From contig NZ_JBHIKW010000015.1 of NCBI RefSeq assembly GCF_042138895.1, positions 25,876 through 89,875 of the forward strand: a stretch of DNA of 64,000 bases, written 5' to 3'. Source of the DNA: Cedecea selenatireducens (lineage in GTDB: Bacteria; Pseudomonadota; Gammaproteobacteria; Enterobacterales; Enterobacteriaceae). The notes below the pieces were generated by a model, which saw only the letters and a program-made list of their open reading frames with translations, was not told the DNA's origin and did no database searches. Of this stretch, positions 27,317 to 36,847 are shown piece by piece (positions within the stretch are counted from its first letter, which is position 1; the number at the start of each line of letters is the position of its first letter). Position numbers and translations under genes: made by a program.

Positions 27317-29878
27317 TTAATTACTGCCGAACATATCCTTAATCCAGCCCGCAACGCCGTCGCTTTTCTGTTCCTGAGCGGGTTGTTGCTGCTGCTGAGG
27401 CTGCTGCTGCGGTTGTTGCTGCGGCTGCTGGCCTGCTGGAGCCTGGCTGAACGGATTAGCAGACTGCTCTTCCTGCTGGCTCTGCTGGCAGAGCGCACTC
27501 GGGTTCGTCGTCCAGACCGGCAGAACGCGATCGCCACCGCCGCTGCACTGGAAGTAGCCCGCACCGTTCACGCTCATATCAACGATATCTTCCGGCTGAG
27601 TCAGATCCAGCGGGATCGGTGACTGGTTCGCCAGATAACGCTGATACAGCGACATCGCCCCGCTGGCGCCATACAGCTTGGTCGGCTGGTTGTTATCGCG
27701 GCCGACCCAGGTAATGGTCACTTCACGACCGTCAATGCCGGCAAACCAGGTATCGACGTTGTTGTTGGTGGTACCGGTTTTCCCCGCCAGGTGCAGGTTC
27801 GGGTACTTCCCGCCCAGCGCACGTCCCGTACCGCGAGCCACCACCTGCTGCATACCAAACAGCGTCAGGTAAGCCGCCTGCGCAGGCACTGCCTGTTCCG
27901 CCTGCGGGAAGCTCTGGTACAGCACGGTACCGTCTTCGGCAATCACCGAACGCAGCGCGGAGAGCGTGGCGCGGTTACCGCCGCTGGCGATAGTCTGGAA
28001 CGCCTGCGCGACCTGGATAGGCGTCAGGTTCAGCGCCCCCAGGATCATCGCCGGCACCGGACTAAGCTGATCTTTTGGCACCCCAAGCTTGGTCCAGGTA
28101 TCGGTAATAGCCGGTAAGCCAAGCGTCATGCCGAGGTTAACGGTCGGGACGTTCATCGAGCGCGTTAGCGCATCAACCAGCATCACCTGCCCGCTATACT
28201 GATGGTTATCGTTCTGCGGCGACCACACCTGGCCATTCGACAGCTTGATCCCAACCGGGGCATCGGCAAGCCAGGTATTCAGGCGGAATTTATCCGGCTG
28301 GCTCAGCGCCGTCAGATAAGTGGCCGGTTTTGCCAGCGAGCCAATCGAACGACGAGCCTGCAGCGCACGGTTAAAGCCGGCAAACTGAGGCTCAGCCCCG
28401 CCGACAACCGCACGAACTTCACCGGTAAAGCGGTCAACAATGACCATTGCCGCTTCCAGATCGTTCAGCTTACGGGAAGCACGCAGCACCGGCACGCCTT
28501 CGGTCACCGCTTTTTCCGCCGCATCCTGAGACACGGAGTCAAAGGTGGTGAAGATCTTCACGCCGGACAGGTCTTTCACCTTGTCGCCCAGCTTGTCCTG
28601 AAGCTCCTGACGCACCATCTGCATAAAGGCTGGCTGTGGGGAAATAACGCCCCCGCGAGGCTGCACGCCCAGAGGACGAGCGCTCAGCATGTCATACAGC
28701 TCCTGATCGATAACCTTTTGTTCCTGCAGCAGGCGCAGGACCAGGTTACGGCGTTCAAGCGCCAGCTTCGGATTACGCCACGGGTTATAGAGCGACGCGC
28801 CCTTAACCATGCCCACCAGCAGCGCCTGCTGGTCGAGGCTAAGCTCTTCCACCGGACGGCCGAAGTAATAAAGGCTTGCCAGCGGGAAGCCACGAATCTG
28901 ATCGTCGCCGCTCTGGCCGAGGTATACCTCGTTCAGATACAGCTCAAGGATGCGATCTTTGTCGTAGCGGGCGTCCATGATCAGTGCCATGTAGGCTTCG
29001 TTAGCCTTACGCCACAGCGTGCGCTGGTTGCTCAGGAAGAGGTTTTTCACCAGTTGCTGAGTCAGCGTACTGCCGCCCTGCACCGCACGCCCGGCCGTCA
29101 GGTTAGCGACAACGGCGCGGCCAATGGAGTAAATGCTGATCCCGTCGTGCTCATAGAAATGACGGTCTTCGGTGGCGATAAGCGTGTCTACCAGCAGATC
29201 CGGGAAACCGGAGCGCGGCACGAACAGGCGCTGCTCGCCGTTTGGCGAAGAGAGCATGGTTATCAGGCGCGGGTCGAGGCGGAAGATCCCGAAGCTGCGG
29301 TTATTATCCATGTTCTGGATAGATTCCAGGTGGCCACCGTCAAACACCAGGCGCGCGCGAATCTGCCCTTCTTTACCATCCGGGAAGTCAAACGGACGGC
29401 GAATCAGCTCGATGTTGTTCCCCTGCACGGTGAACTCGCCCGGACGCGTCATGCTCGACACCTGCCGATACTGAGTCGCTTCCAGCAGCTTCACCATCTC
29501 CGCTTTGCTGTAAGGCATATCCGGCTCAAGGTTCACCATGCGGCCGTAGACCGCCGCCGGAAGCTGCCAGACTTTGCCGTCAATACGGCTGCGGATCTGC
29601 TGATCGAGGTACACGCCGTAAATAACCAGCACCACAAAGAAGATGATCGCCAGCTTCACCAACAGCCAGAAGAAACGGCGTTTTTTCGACGGGCGGCCCG
29701 ATCCTTTCCCCTTACCTTTTCCCTTACGCGGCGGCATTGGTTCCTCGTCTTCGTAGTCATCGTCTTCGTACTCGTCGTCGTAATCCTCTTCCTTGAGTCG
29801 ACGACGGCTCACCTTCTCTTTCGCCGGACGCGTTGGTTTTCCTTTACGTCCAATAGGCTCGCGGTCATTCCCCGCCAT
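27317..29878 (-). CDS. mrcB: Penicillin-binding protein 1B (bifunctional peptidoglycan synthase)
   Basis: Polymerises and cross-links peptidoglycan at the inner membrane, with LpoB as activator. It has 853 residues (E. coli 844). The cytoplasmic N terminus is basic and acidic (KGKGKGKGSGRPSKK), followed by one membrane helix near residues 70-90, a UB2H domain, a GT51 transglycosylase with EDRHFYEHDGIS and STLTQQLVKN, and a transpeptidase with SIGSLAKP (active Ser), SMN and KTGTTNN. The C-terminal tail is Gln-rich and longer than in E. coli. ATG 29878 (MAGNDREP) was chosen; the frame is open 19 codons further. Confidence 0.97.
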   Translation of the reverse strand: MAGNDREPIGRKGKPTRPAKEKVSRRRLKEEDYDDEYEDDDYEDEEPMPPRKGKGKGKGSGRPSKKRRFFWLLVKLAIIFFVVLVIYGVYLDQQIRSRIDGKVWQLPAAVYGRMVNLEPDMPYSKAEMVKLLEATQYRQVSSMTRPGEFTVQGNNIELIRRPFDFPDGKEGQIRARLVFDGGHLESIQNMDNNRSFGIFRLDPRLITMLSSPNGEQRLFVPRSGFPDLLVDTLIATEDRHFYEHDGISIYSIGRAVVANLTAGRAVQGGSTLTQQLVKNLFLSNQRTLWRKANEAYMALIMDARYDKDRILELYLNEVYLGQSGDDQIRGFPLASLYYFGRPVEELSLDQQALLVGMVKGASLYNPWRNPKLALERRNLVLRLLQEQKVIDQELYDMLSARPLGVQPRGGVISPQPAFMQMVRQELQDKLGDKVKDLSGVKIFTTFDSVSQDAAEKAVTEGVPVLRASRKLNDLEAAMVIVDRFTGEVRAVVGGAEPQFAGFNRALQARRSIGSLAKPATYLTALSQPDKFRLNTWLADAPVGIKLSNGQVWSPQNDNHQYSGQVMLVDALTRSMNVPTVNLGMTLGLPAITDTWTKLGVPKDQLSPVPAMILGALNLTPIQVAQAFQTIASGGNRATLSALRSVIAEDGTVLYQSFPQAEQAVPAQAAYLTLFGMQQVVARGTGRALGGKYPNLHLAGKTGTTNNNVDTWFAGIDGREVTITWVGRDNNQPTKLYGASGAMSLYQRYLANQSPIPLDLTQPEDIVDMSVNGAGYFQCSGGGDRVLPVWTTNPSALCQQSQQEEQSANPFSQAPAGQQPQQQPQQQPQQQQQPAQEQKSDGVAGWIKDMFGSN

Positions 29879-29955
29879 GCATCTTCTCCACAAAAGTTCA
29901 GGCGCAAAGGCCCGATTCTCCGTTCTTCCGCGCAATGCGAAAGAAGAAATCTCTC

Positions 29956-29990
29956 AAAAAAACAGCCAGACATTCTTATCAGGAATGTCT
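29956..29990 (-). terminator. Possible terminator of hrpB
   Basis: AGACATTC (29968-29975) / GAATGTCT (29983-29990) stem; the T tract on the minus strand starts five bases after the stem, so it is imperfect. Confidence 0.35.
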
Positions 29991-30033
29991 TTTCATGTTT
30001 GCTCCCTCTCCCTTTAGGAGTGGGTTGGCGCTC

Positions 30034-32469
30034 TCAGGAATACTTCTTCGTGCGCCGGGTCGGCGCGGTATTCGCCGGATCGTCCGGCCAGACATGTTTT
30101 GGGTAGCGCCCCTTCATCTCTTTTTGTACTTCACGCCAGGCCCCGTTCCAGAACGCCGTTAAATCACGAGTTATCTGCAGCGGCCGCTGCGCCGGAGATA
30201 ATAGCTCAAGCACCAGCGGAACGCGCCCCTCGGCAATGCAGGGCGTTTGGGCTTCACCAAACATTTCCTGAATACGCACCGCCAGCACCGGCGGATTTTC
30301 GCTGTCGTAGCGAATCGCAATCTGGCTTCCGGTCGGCACAGTGTAATGAGTTGGCAGGGCACTATCCAGCCGTTGACGCATCGGCCAGGCAAGCAAGTTG
30401 CTTAGCGCCCGGCTAAGGTCGATATTTTTCAGCGCCCGCAGCGAGTGCACGCCGCGCATTTCCGGCAGCAGCCAGTCTTCGAGCGTTGTCAGCAGCGATT
30501 CATCGTCTACCGCAGGCCACTTCTGCTCCGGCAGCCAGCGAGCGGCACAGGCCAGGCGTAAACGCAGTTGCTGAGCCGAAACCGACCACTCGAGCAGCCC
30601 AAGCCCGCGCTCACGGATCCCGTTTAAGATCGCCTGCTGCATTTCTTCTTCTGAAGGCTTCGCTAACAGCTGGGTTTTCACCACCAGCCTGCCGATTTGC
30701 CGACGGCGATACGCTTTTAACGATCCCCGCTCTTCATCCCACTCCACCGAATCACTTTCCGTCAGCAGGTGCGGCATGCGCGCGACAAGCTCTTCAACAT
30801 CCAGCGGCAGCGCAAGCAGGATACGGGCATCCGGCGACTGGCTGCCCTGCAGCAGCAGAGGGGCAATCAGCCATTCATGCCGCGTCATGGCGTCGTCCTG
30901 CTCCAGCATAGCGCCCATCCCGTTCGCCAGCTGATAGCGGCCTTCAGCCCCACGCCGCCGGGCGATACGATCGGCAAATCCGCTGGCCAGCAGCGGCATA
31001 ACCAGCGAGATATCCGGCTCGCCGCCTCGCCCGTTCATTCTTTTCAGTAACTGAGTGGCTCTCTGCCGCCAGTTGCCGTTCCTGCTGTCGAAAAAAGACC
31101 GCAAATCACCGCCGCCCTGAGTACGCGGCGGCTCTTCGAGGATCGCCGCAAGCCATGCGGCGGTGGCCTGCTCATCCGCCGTTTTTGCCGTCACCAGCAT
31201 TGAGGCGAGGCGCGGGTCGTTGCCCATCTGCGCCATTTTTTGCCCTTGCGCGGTTAACCGATGCTGCTCGTCCACGGCGCCTAGCTGATGCAGGAGACGG
31301 CTGGCGGCCGTCAGGTTTACGTCCGGCGGAACATCAAGCCAGGTCAGCTGACGCACATCCTGACAGCCCCACTGCAGCAGCTCCAGCAGCAGGCCGGACA
31401 GATCGCTTTGTAAGATTTCCGGTTCGCTTTGCGCCGCCGCACGTTCAGCCTGTTCGGCGGCAATCAGGTGCAGACAAATACCCGGCTCCAGACGCCCGGC
31501 GCGCCCTGCCCGCTGGGTCATAGAAGCCTGGCTCACGCGCTGGGTTACCAGGCGAGTCAGCCCGGTGCGGGCATCAAAACGCGCGACGCGCTCCTGGGCC
31601 GCATCCACCACCAGGCGGATCCCTTCGATAGTCAGGCTGGTCTCAGCAATGTTAGTCGCCAGAACCACCTTACGCGTTCCCGCAGCGGCGGGCAGAATCG
31701 CCTTACGCTGCTCGCTCAGGGGCAACGCGCCGTACAGCGGGCAAAGCTGAACGTCGCTTGCCACACGCTCTCTGAGCTGCTCCTGCACGCGCTGAATTTC
31801 ACCCACGCCGGGTAAAAACAGCAGCAGCGATCCGGACTCTTCACGCATCAATCCCGCCACCGCGCTCGCTACGGCTTCATCAAAGCGCTGATGCGCCGGC
31901 AGCGCCATGTAACGACGCTCAACCGGGAAAGCCCTGCCCTCGGAGGTAATGACCGGCGCATCCGGCAGGCATTGCTGCAGGCGTTGATTGTCCAGCGTCG
32001 CGGACATAATCAGGATCTTAAGGTCATCGCGCAGCCCGGCCTGCACGTCAAGCAGCAGGGCCAGGGCGAGATCGGCCTGCAGGCTTCGCTCGTGGAACTC
32101 ATCGAGGATCACAAGCCCAATGCCGCTCAGCTCGGGATCCTGTTGGATCAGCCGCGTTAAAATCCCTTCGGTAACGACCTCAAGGCGAGTATTCGGCCCC
32201 ACGCAACTGTCGGCACGCATCCGGTAACCGACGGTTTCGCCCGGTTTTTCCCCCAATAATTCGGCCAGCCTTTGAGCAACGTTGCGCGCGGCAAGGCGAC
32301 GAGGTTCAAGCAGCAAAATGCGGCCTTCCAGATTACTCTGCTGAAGGATTTGCAGCGGCAGCCAGGTAGATTTACCTGCGCCGGTAGGGGCATTGAGCAA
32401 AATTTGCGGGGCATACTCGAGCGCTTTCAGCACTTCCGGTAGTACGGCCGCAACCGGTAATGAGGACAC
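30034..32469 (-). CDS. hrpB: ATP-dependent helicase HrpB
   Basis: DEAH-type helicase of unclear physiological substrate. It has 811 residues (E. coli 809). Motif I is APTGAGKST near residue 30, motif II is DEFHERS, motif III is SATLD, then the helicase C domain with ATNIAETSLTIEGI and QRAGRAGRLEPG. The HA2 and HrpB C-terminal domains end in TRRTKKYS. A GTG start at 32469 with GGAG seven bases upstream matches the family N terminus (SSLPVAAVLPE); the frame runs 25 codons further, beyond thpR's start on the other strand. Confidence 0.94.
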   Translation of the reverse strand: MSSLPVAAVLPEVLKALEYAPQILLNAPTGAGKSTWLPLQILQQSNLEGRILLLEPRRLAARNVAQRLAELLGEKPGETVGYRMRADSCVGPNTRLEVVTEGILTRLIQQDPELSGIGLVILDEFHERSLQADLALALLLDVQAGLRDDLKILIMSATLDNQRLQQCLPDAPVITSEGRAFPVERRYMALPAHQRFDEAVASAVAGLMREESGSLLLFLPGVGEIQRVQEQLRERVASDVQLCPLYGALPLSEQRKAILPAAAGTRKVVLATNIAETSLTIEGIRLVVDAAQERVARFDARTGLTRLVTQRVSQASMTQRAGRAGRLEPGICLHLIAAEQAERAAAQSEPEILQSDLSGLLLELLQWGCQDVRQLTWLDVPPDVNLTAASRLLHQLGAVDEQHRLTAQGQKMAQMGNDPRLASMLVTAKTADEQATAAWLAAILEEPPRTQGGGDLRSFFDSRNGNWRQRATQLLKRMNGRGGEPDISLVMPLLASGFADRIARRRGAEGRYQLANGMGAMLEQDDAMTRHEWLIAPLLLQGSQSPDARILLALPLDVEELVARMPHLLTESDSVEWDEERGSLKAYRRRQIGRLVVKTQLLAKPSEEEMQQAILNGIRERGLGLLEWSVSAQQLRLRLACAARWLPEQKWPAVDDESLLTTLEDWLLPEMRGVHSLRALKNIDLSRALSNLLAWPMRQRLDSALPTHYTVPTGSQIAIRYDSENPPVLAVRIQEMFGEAQTPCIAEGRVPLVLELLSPAQRPLQITRDLTAFWNGAWREVQKEMKGRYPKHVWPDDPANTAPTRRTKKYS

Positions 32470-32542
32470 AAACGGCTCCAAAGGGTTAACATCAGCAGTC
32501 GCGCATTGTAGCATCCCGCCAAACCATAACCGAGAGACAACC

Positions 32543-33082
32543 ATGGCCGAGAGTCGTCGCCTGTTTTTTGCCCTGACGTTACCGTCCGAGGTTCAGCAGC
32601 AGATTATCCACTGGCGTGCAGCCGAGTTTCCGCCGGATGCTGGCCGCCCGGTCGCCGCGGCCAATCTGCACCTCACGCTGGCGTTTTTAGGGGATGTTTC
32701 CGACGAAAAGCGTCAGGCGCTTTGCCGACTCGCGGGCCGTATTCGCCAGCCTGGCTTTACCCTGCGTCTGGATGATGCCGGGCAGTGGTTACGCTCAAGC
32801 GTCGTCTGGCTGGGCCCGCGCCAGGCTCCGCGCGGCTTATTGCAGCTGGCCAATATGTTACGCTCCCAGGCCGCACGCAGCGGCTGCTACCAGTCTCCGC
32901 AGCCGTTTCATCCTCACGTCACGCTGTACCGCAGCGCCCTTCGTTCCGCCGCGCTCCCGGCGCCGGGCTTCAGCTGGCAGTTCCAGGTCAATGAGTTTTC
33001 ACTGTACGAATCCCTTTTTGAACGGGGAAGAACCCGCTATCAGGTGCTAGAAAACTGGCCGCTGACTAATAAGGAAGAGTAG
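32543..33082 (+). CDS. thpR: RNA 2',3'-cyclic phosphodiesterase
   Basis: 2H-phosphoesterase, formerly LigT, that opens 2',3'-cyclic phosphates and can join tRNA halves with 2'-5' bonds in vitro. It has 179 residues (E. coli 176). The two HxTx motifs are HLTL (about residue 43) and HVTL (about residue 128). It is divergent from hrpB. Its TAG stop is immediately followed by the sfsA ATG with no intervening base. Confidence 0.94.
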   Translation: MAESRRLFFALTLPSEVQQQIIHWRAAEFPPDAGRPVAAANLHLTLAFLGDVSDEKRQALCRLAGRIRQPGFTLRLDDAGQWLRSSVVWLGPRQAPRGLLQLANMLRSQAARSGCYQSPQPFHPHVTLYRSALRSAALPAPGFSWQFQVNEFSLYESLFERGRTRYQVLENWPLTNKEE

Positions 33083-33787
33083 ATGGAATTTTCACCCGCA
33101 CTGCAGCCCGCCACCCTCATCAAACGCTATAAACGCTTTCTGGCTGACGTAGTAACCGCCGAGGGCGAAACCATGACGCTGCATTGCCCTAATACCGGCG
33201 CAATGACCGGCTGCGCCACTCCCGGTGATACCATCTGGTACTCCACTTCCGCCAGCGCAACGCGTAAATACCCCCATACATGGGAGCTTACGCAGACGCA
33301 AAAGGGTGAGATAATTTGCGTCAATACGTTACGTGCGAACGCGCTGGTCAAAGAGATGCTGACGACGGTTCCTCCCGCAGAACTTACGGGCTATAGCGCG
33401 ATACAGGCCGAAGTTAAATACGGTGAAGAACGCAGTCGAATTGACTTTATGTTACAAGCGAGTAACAAGGTTAACTGCTATATTGAAGTGAAATCAGTCA
33501 CGTTACTTGAGCAGGATAAAGGCTATTTTCCCGATGCCGTTAGCCTGCGGGGTCAGAAGCATTTAAGAGAGTTAATGAATGTGGTTCAGCAAGGAGAGCG
33601 CGCGGTGCTACTGTTTGCGGTATTGCATTCTGCTATAAATAGCGTCTCGCCAGCCCGCCACATTGATGAAAAGTATGCGCGGCTGTTAACCGAGGCGCAG
33701 CAGTGTGGGGTTGAAATTATCGCCTGGAAGGCAGAACTTTCTGCCGAAGGGATGACTCTAACTACGCCGTTGCCTGTCTATTTATGA
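33083..33787 (+). CDS. sfsA: Sugar fermentation stimulation protein SfsA
   Basis: SfsA family, 234 residues as in E. coli. It has an N-terminal OB-like region and a nuclease-like core with the conserved DFML...CYIEVKSVTL and FPDAVSLRGQKHLREL blocks. It was named for a mal-gene effect in E. coli; biochemical role is not settled. It directly abuts thpR and lies 190 bp before dksA. Confidence 0.95.
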   Translation: MEFSPALQPATLIKRYKRFLADVVTAEGETMTLHCPNTGAMTGCATPGDTIWYSTSASATRKYPHTWELTQTQKGEIICVNTLRANALVKEMLTTVPPAELTGYSAIQAEVKYGEERSRIDFMLQASNKVNCYIEVKSVTLLEQDKGYFPDAVSLRGQKHLRELMNVVQQGERAVLLFAVLHSAINSVSPARHIDEKYARLLTEAQQCGVEIIAWKAELSAEGMTLTTPLPVYL

Positions 33788-33977
33788 AAGCATCTGGTTA
33801 AGGACAGATAACGTATTGTCTTTTTTATAGTCGGGTCGTTTCGCAAATAAGCTTTTCTTCACACGGTTGTCAAGAGAGGAGTTTATATAATTGCCATCCT
33901 GAAAAGCATCTGCTATTTATAGCGGCCTGATTTTACCCCGACAGGGGACCGATAAGTGCGTGTTAAGGAGAAACAAC

Positions 33978-34433
33978 ATGCAAGAAGGGCAAAAGCGTAA
34001 AACATCGTCCCTGAGTATTCTCGCCATCGCTGGGGTGGAGCCATACCAGGAGAAAACGGGCGAAGAGTACATGAACGAAGCCCAGCTGTCGCACTTCAAG
34101 CGCATTCTTGAAGCATGGCGTAATCAGCTCATGGACGAGGTAGATCGCACCGTTTCGCATATGCAGGATGAAGCAGCTAACTTCCCGGACCCGGTTGACC
34201 GTGCAGCCCAGGAAGAAGAGTTCAGCCTCGAATTGCGTAACCGCGATCGTGAACGCAAGCTGATCAAAAAGATCGAAAAAACGCTCAAGAAAGTGGAAGA
34301 CGAAGATTTCGGCTACTGCGAATCCTGCGGTGTAGAAATCGGCATTCGTCGCCTTGAAGCACGTCCGACGGCTGATTTGTGTATCGACTGCAAAACGTTG
34401 GCAGAAATCCGCGAAAAACAGATGGCCGGCTAA
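33978..34433 (+). CDS. dksA: RNA polymerase-binding transcription factor DksA
   Basis: Binds the RNA polymerase secondary channel and, with ppGpp, represses ribosomal and activates amino-acid promoters. It has 151 residues, nearly identical to E. coli. The coiled coil carries the tip acidic residues in FPDPVDRAAQEEE (Asp71, Asp74). The zinc finger is CESC...CIDC near residues 114-138. ATG 33978 with AGGAG was chosen; two upstream in-frame codons are ignored. It would act on promoters such as rpsB in this window. Confidence 0.98.
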   Translation: MQEGQKRKTSSLSILAIAGVEPYQEKTGEEYMNEAQLSHFKRILEAWRNQLMDEVDRTVSHMQDEAANFPDPVDRAAQEEEFSLELRNRDRERKLIKKIEKTLKKVEDEDFGYCESCGVEIGIRRLEARPTADLCIDCKTLAEIREKQMAG

Positions 34434-34505
34434 CGGCTCTCGGAAATGCCAGACCTCTATGGCGGGAGACTCTCCCGCCATATTACTTTATTGCTCCCCG
34501 AAAAC

Positions 34506-35390
34506 ATGTCAGCTCAACTCTATATTGGCCGTTTTGCCCCTTCACCTTCCGGTGAACTGCATTTTGGCTCACTGATAGCCGCCCTCGGCAGCTACCTCCA
34601 GGCTCGCTCGCAGCAGGGCCGCTGGCTGGTACGCATCGAAGATATCGATCCTCCCCGTGAAGTCCCCGGCGCCGCCGACACCATCCTCAAACAGCTTGAG
34701 CACTATGGGCTGCACTGGGATGGCGAAGTGCTGTGGCAGTCTCAGCGCCACGACGCCTATCGCGCCGCGCTGGAGTGGCTCCAGCAGCAGGGGCTGAGCT
34801 ATTACTGCACCTGCACCCGGAGCCGTATTCAGCAGATTGGCGGTTTCTACGACGGCCATTGCCGGACGTTGGGCCACGGGCCGCAAAATGCGGCGATGCG
34901 GCTGATGCAAGACAATCCGGTGCTCAGCTTCCATGACGGCCTGCGCGGGCAGCTGAACGCGGACGTTGCTCTGGCGCGGGAAGATTTCATCATTCACCGC
35001 CGCGACGGCCTGTTCGCCTATAATCTGGCTGTCGTCGTCGACGACCACTTTCAGGGCGTGACGGAAATCGTGCGCGGCGCGGACCTGATTGAGCCAACGG
35101 TAAGACAAATCTCGCTGTATCAGCAATTTGGCTGGCCCGCCCCGGGCTATATTCATCTGCCGCTGGCGCTGAATGATCAAGGCGCTAAGCTATCGAAACA
35201 GAATCACGCGCCGGCGCTGCCGCAGGGCGATCCTCGCCCTTTACTGGTAGAAGCGCTGCGCTTTTTAAATCAACAAGTAGCGGGCGACTGGCAGGATCTG
35301 ACGCTGGAAAGCCTGCTCGAACAAGCCGTGGTTAACTGGTCGCTTGATAAGGTGCCGGTGAATACATCATTCTCAAATGCCCCGCACTGA
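34506..35390 (+). CDS. gluQ: Glutamyl-Q tRNA(Asp) synthetase
   Basis: Paralog of the GluRS catalytic domain that attaches glutamate to queuosine at position 34 of tRNA-Asp. It has 294 residues from MSAQLYIGRF. It has the modified HIGH motif (PSPSGELHFGSL), the zinc motif CTC...YDGHC (near residues 100-120), and AKLSKQN in place of KMSKS. It lacks an anticodon-binding domain, as the family does. ATG 34446, 12 bp after dksA, is in frame and would add 20 residues; the start is uncertain. Confidence 0.93.
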   Translation: MSAQLYIGRFAPSPSGELHFGSLIAALGSYLQARSQQGRWLVRIEDIDPPREVPGAADTILKQLEHYGLHWDGEVLWQSQRHDAYRAALEWLQQQGLSYYCTCTRSRIQQIGGFYDGHCRTLGHGPQNAAMRLMQDNPVLSFHDGLRGQLNADVALAREDFIIHRRDGLFAYNLAVVVDDHFQGVTEIVRGADLIEPTVRQISLYQQFGWPAPGYIHLPLALNDQGAKLSKQNHAPALPQGDPRPLLVEALRFLNQQVAGDWQDLTLESLLEQAVVNWSLDKVPVNTSFSNAPH

Positions 35391-35436
35391 GCTATGATTA
35401 GCCGCTGTTTTTTTTGTCCCTATGATTGACACTGCC

Positions 35437-35449
35437 GAGGTGGACTATT
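35437..35449 (+). promoter_or_regulatory. Ribosome site and non-canonical ATT start of pcnB
   Basis: GAGG (35437-35440), then TGGACT, then ATT TTT ACC CGA encoding (M)FTRVANFCRK, the family N terminus. The only other in-frame start-like codon upstream is TTG 35426, with no ribosome site. E. coli pcnB is known to start at AUU. Confidence 0.8.
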
Positions 35450-36847
35450 TTTACCCGAGTCGCTAATTTTTGCCGCAAGGTGCTTAACCGCGATGACGTC
35501 GTGGTCGAGGAGAATGAAATTCTCCCGCACATTACTGTTATCCCGCGCGATCAGCACGCTATTTCCCGCAAAGATATCAGTGAAAATGCCCTCAAGGTGC
35601 TTTACCGTTTGAACAAAGCAGGCTACGAGGCTTACCTCGTCGGCGGCGGTGTCCGCGACCTGCTGCTGGGCAAAAAACCGAAAGATTTCGACGTCACCAC
35701 CAGCGCGACCCCGGATCAGGTGCGTAAGCTGTTCCGTAACTGCCGCCTGGTCGGCCGCCGCTTCCGTCTGGCTCACGTGATGTTTGGGCCGGAGATCATC
35801 GAAGTGGCCACCTTCCGTGGTCACCATGAAGAACAGCAGTCCGACGACCGTCAGACCTCGCAGCGCGGCCAGAACGGTATGCTGCTGCGTGACAACATCT
35901 TTGGTTCTATCGAAGAAGATGCCCAGCGTCGCGACTTTACCATCAACAGCCTTTACTACAGCGTGGCCGATTTCTCGGTACGCGACTACGTCGGCGGGCT
36001 GAACGACCTGAACAAAGGCATCATCCGCCTGATTGGCGATCCGGAAACGCGCTACCGCGAAGACCCGGTTCGTATGCTGCGTGCGGTGCGCTTTGCCGCC
36101 AAGCTGAACATGACTATCAGCCCGGAAAGCGGCGAGCCGATTCCTCGCCTGGCGACGCTGCTTAACGATGTGCCAGCGGCGCGCTTATTTGAAGAGTCGC
36201 TCAAACTCCTGCAGGCCGGGTATGGTTTTGAAACTTACCAGCTACTGCGTGAGTATCAGCTGTTCCAGCCGCTGTTCCCAATCATCTCCCGCTATTTTAC
36301 CGAGCAGGGCGACAGCCCAATGGAGCGCATCATTGCGCTGGTGCTGAAGAATACCGATAACCGCATTCACAACGATATGCGCGTGAATCCGGCGTTCCTG
36401 TTCGCGGCAATGTTCTGGTATCCGCAACTGGAAATGGCGCAGAAAATAGCCCAGGAAAGCGGCCTCGCCTACTACGATGCCTTTGCGCTGGCGATGAATG
36501 AAGTGCTGGATGAAGCCTGCCGTGCGCTGGCGATCCCAAAACGCATCACCACGCTGGTACGTGATATCTGGGGCCTGCAGCTTCGTCTGTCGCGCCGTCA
36601 GGGCAAACGCGCCTGGAAGCTGATGGAGCATCCTAAATTCCGTGCGTCTTACGATCTGCTGGCGCTGCGTGCAGAGGTTGAGAACAACCAGGAACTGCTG
36701 CGTCTGACCAAATGGTGGGGCGAATTCCAGGTGGCGGCACCGCCAATGCAAAAAGATATGCTGAACGACCTTGGCGATGAACCCGCCGCGCGCCGCCGGA
36801 CGCGTCGCCCGCGCAAACGTGCGCCACGCCGCGAAGGCAGCGCATGA
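35447..36847 (+). CDS. pcnB: Poly(A) polymerase I
   Basis: Adds 3' poly(A) tails that promote RNA decay and controls ColE1-type copy number. It has 466 residues (E. coli 465) using an ATT start. The nucleotidyltransferase core has VGGGVRDLLLGKKPKDFDV (residues about 65-83), RRFRLAHV, RRDFTINSLYY and the RYREDPVRMLRA helix. The C terminus is very basic (RRRTRRPRKRAPRREG). The stop overlaps the folK ATG (ATGA). The rare start codon would keep expression low. Confidence 0.95.
   Translation: MFTRVANFCRKVLNRDDVVVEENEILPHITVIPRDQHAISRKDISENALKVLYRLNKAGYEAYLVGGGVRDLLLGKKPKDFDVTTSATPDQVRKLFRNCRLVGRRFRLAHVMFGPEIIEVATFRGHHEEQQSDDRQTSQRGQNGMLLRDNIFGSIEEDAQRRDFTINSLYYSVADFSVRDYVGGLNDLNKGIIRLIGDPETRYREDPVRMLRAVRFAAKLNMTISPESGEPIPRLATLLNDVPAARLFEESLKLLQAGYGFETYQLLREYQLFQPLFPIISRYFTEQGDSPMERIIALVLKNTDNRIHNDMRVNPAFLFAAMFWYPQLEMAQKIAQESGLAYYDAFALAMNEVLDEACRALAIPKRITTLVRDIWGLQLRLSRRQGKRAWKLMEHPKFRASYDLLALRAEVENNQELLRLTKWWGEFQVAAPPMQKDMLNDLGDEPAARRRTRRPRKRAPRREGSA

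Noticed and set aside
28202..30106. 634-codon plus-strand open frame opposite mrcB
   Set aside because: Mirror of the PBP1B coding sequence; composition (His, Gln, Arg) is that of a reverse-strand shadow.
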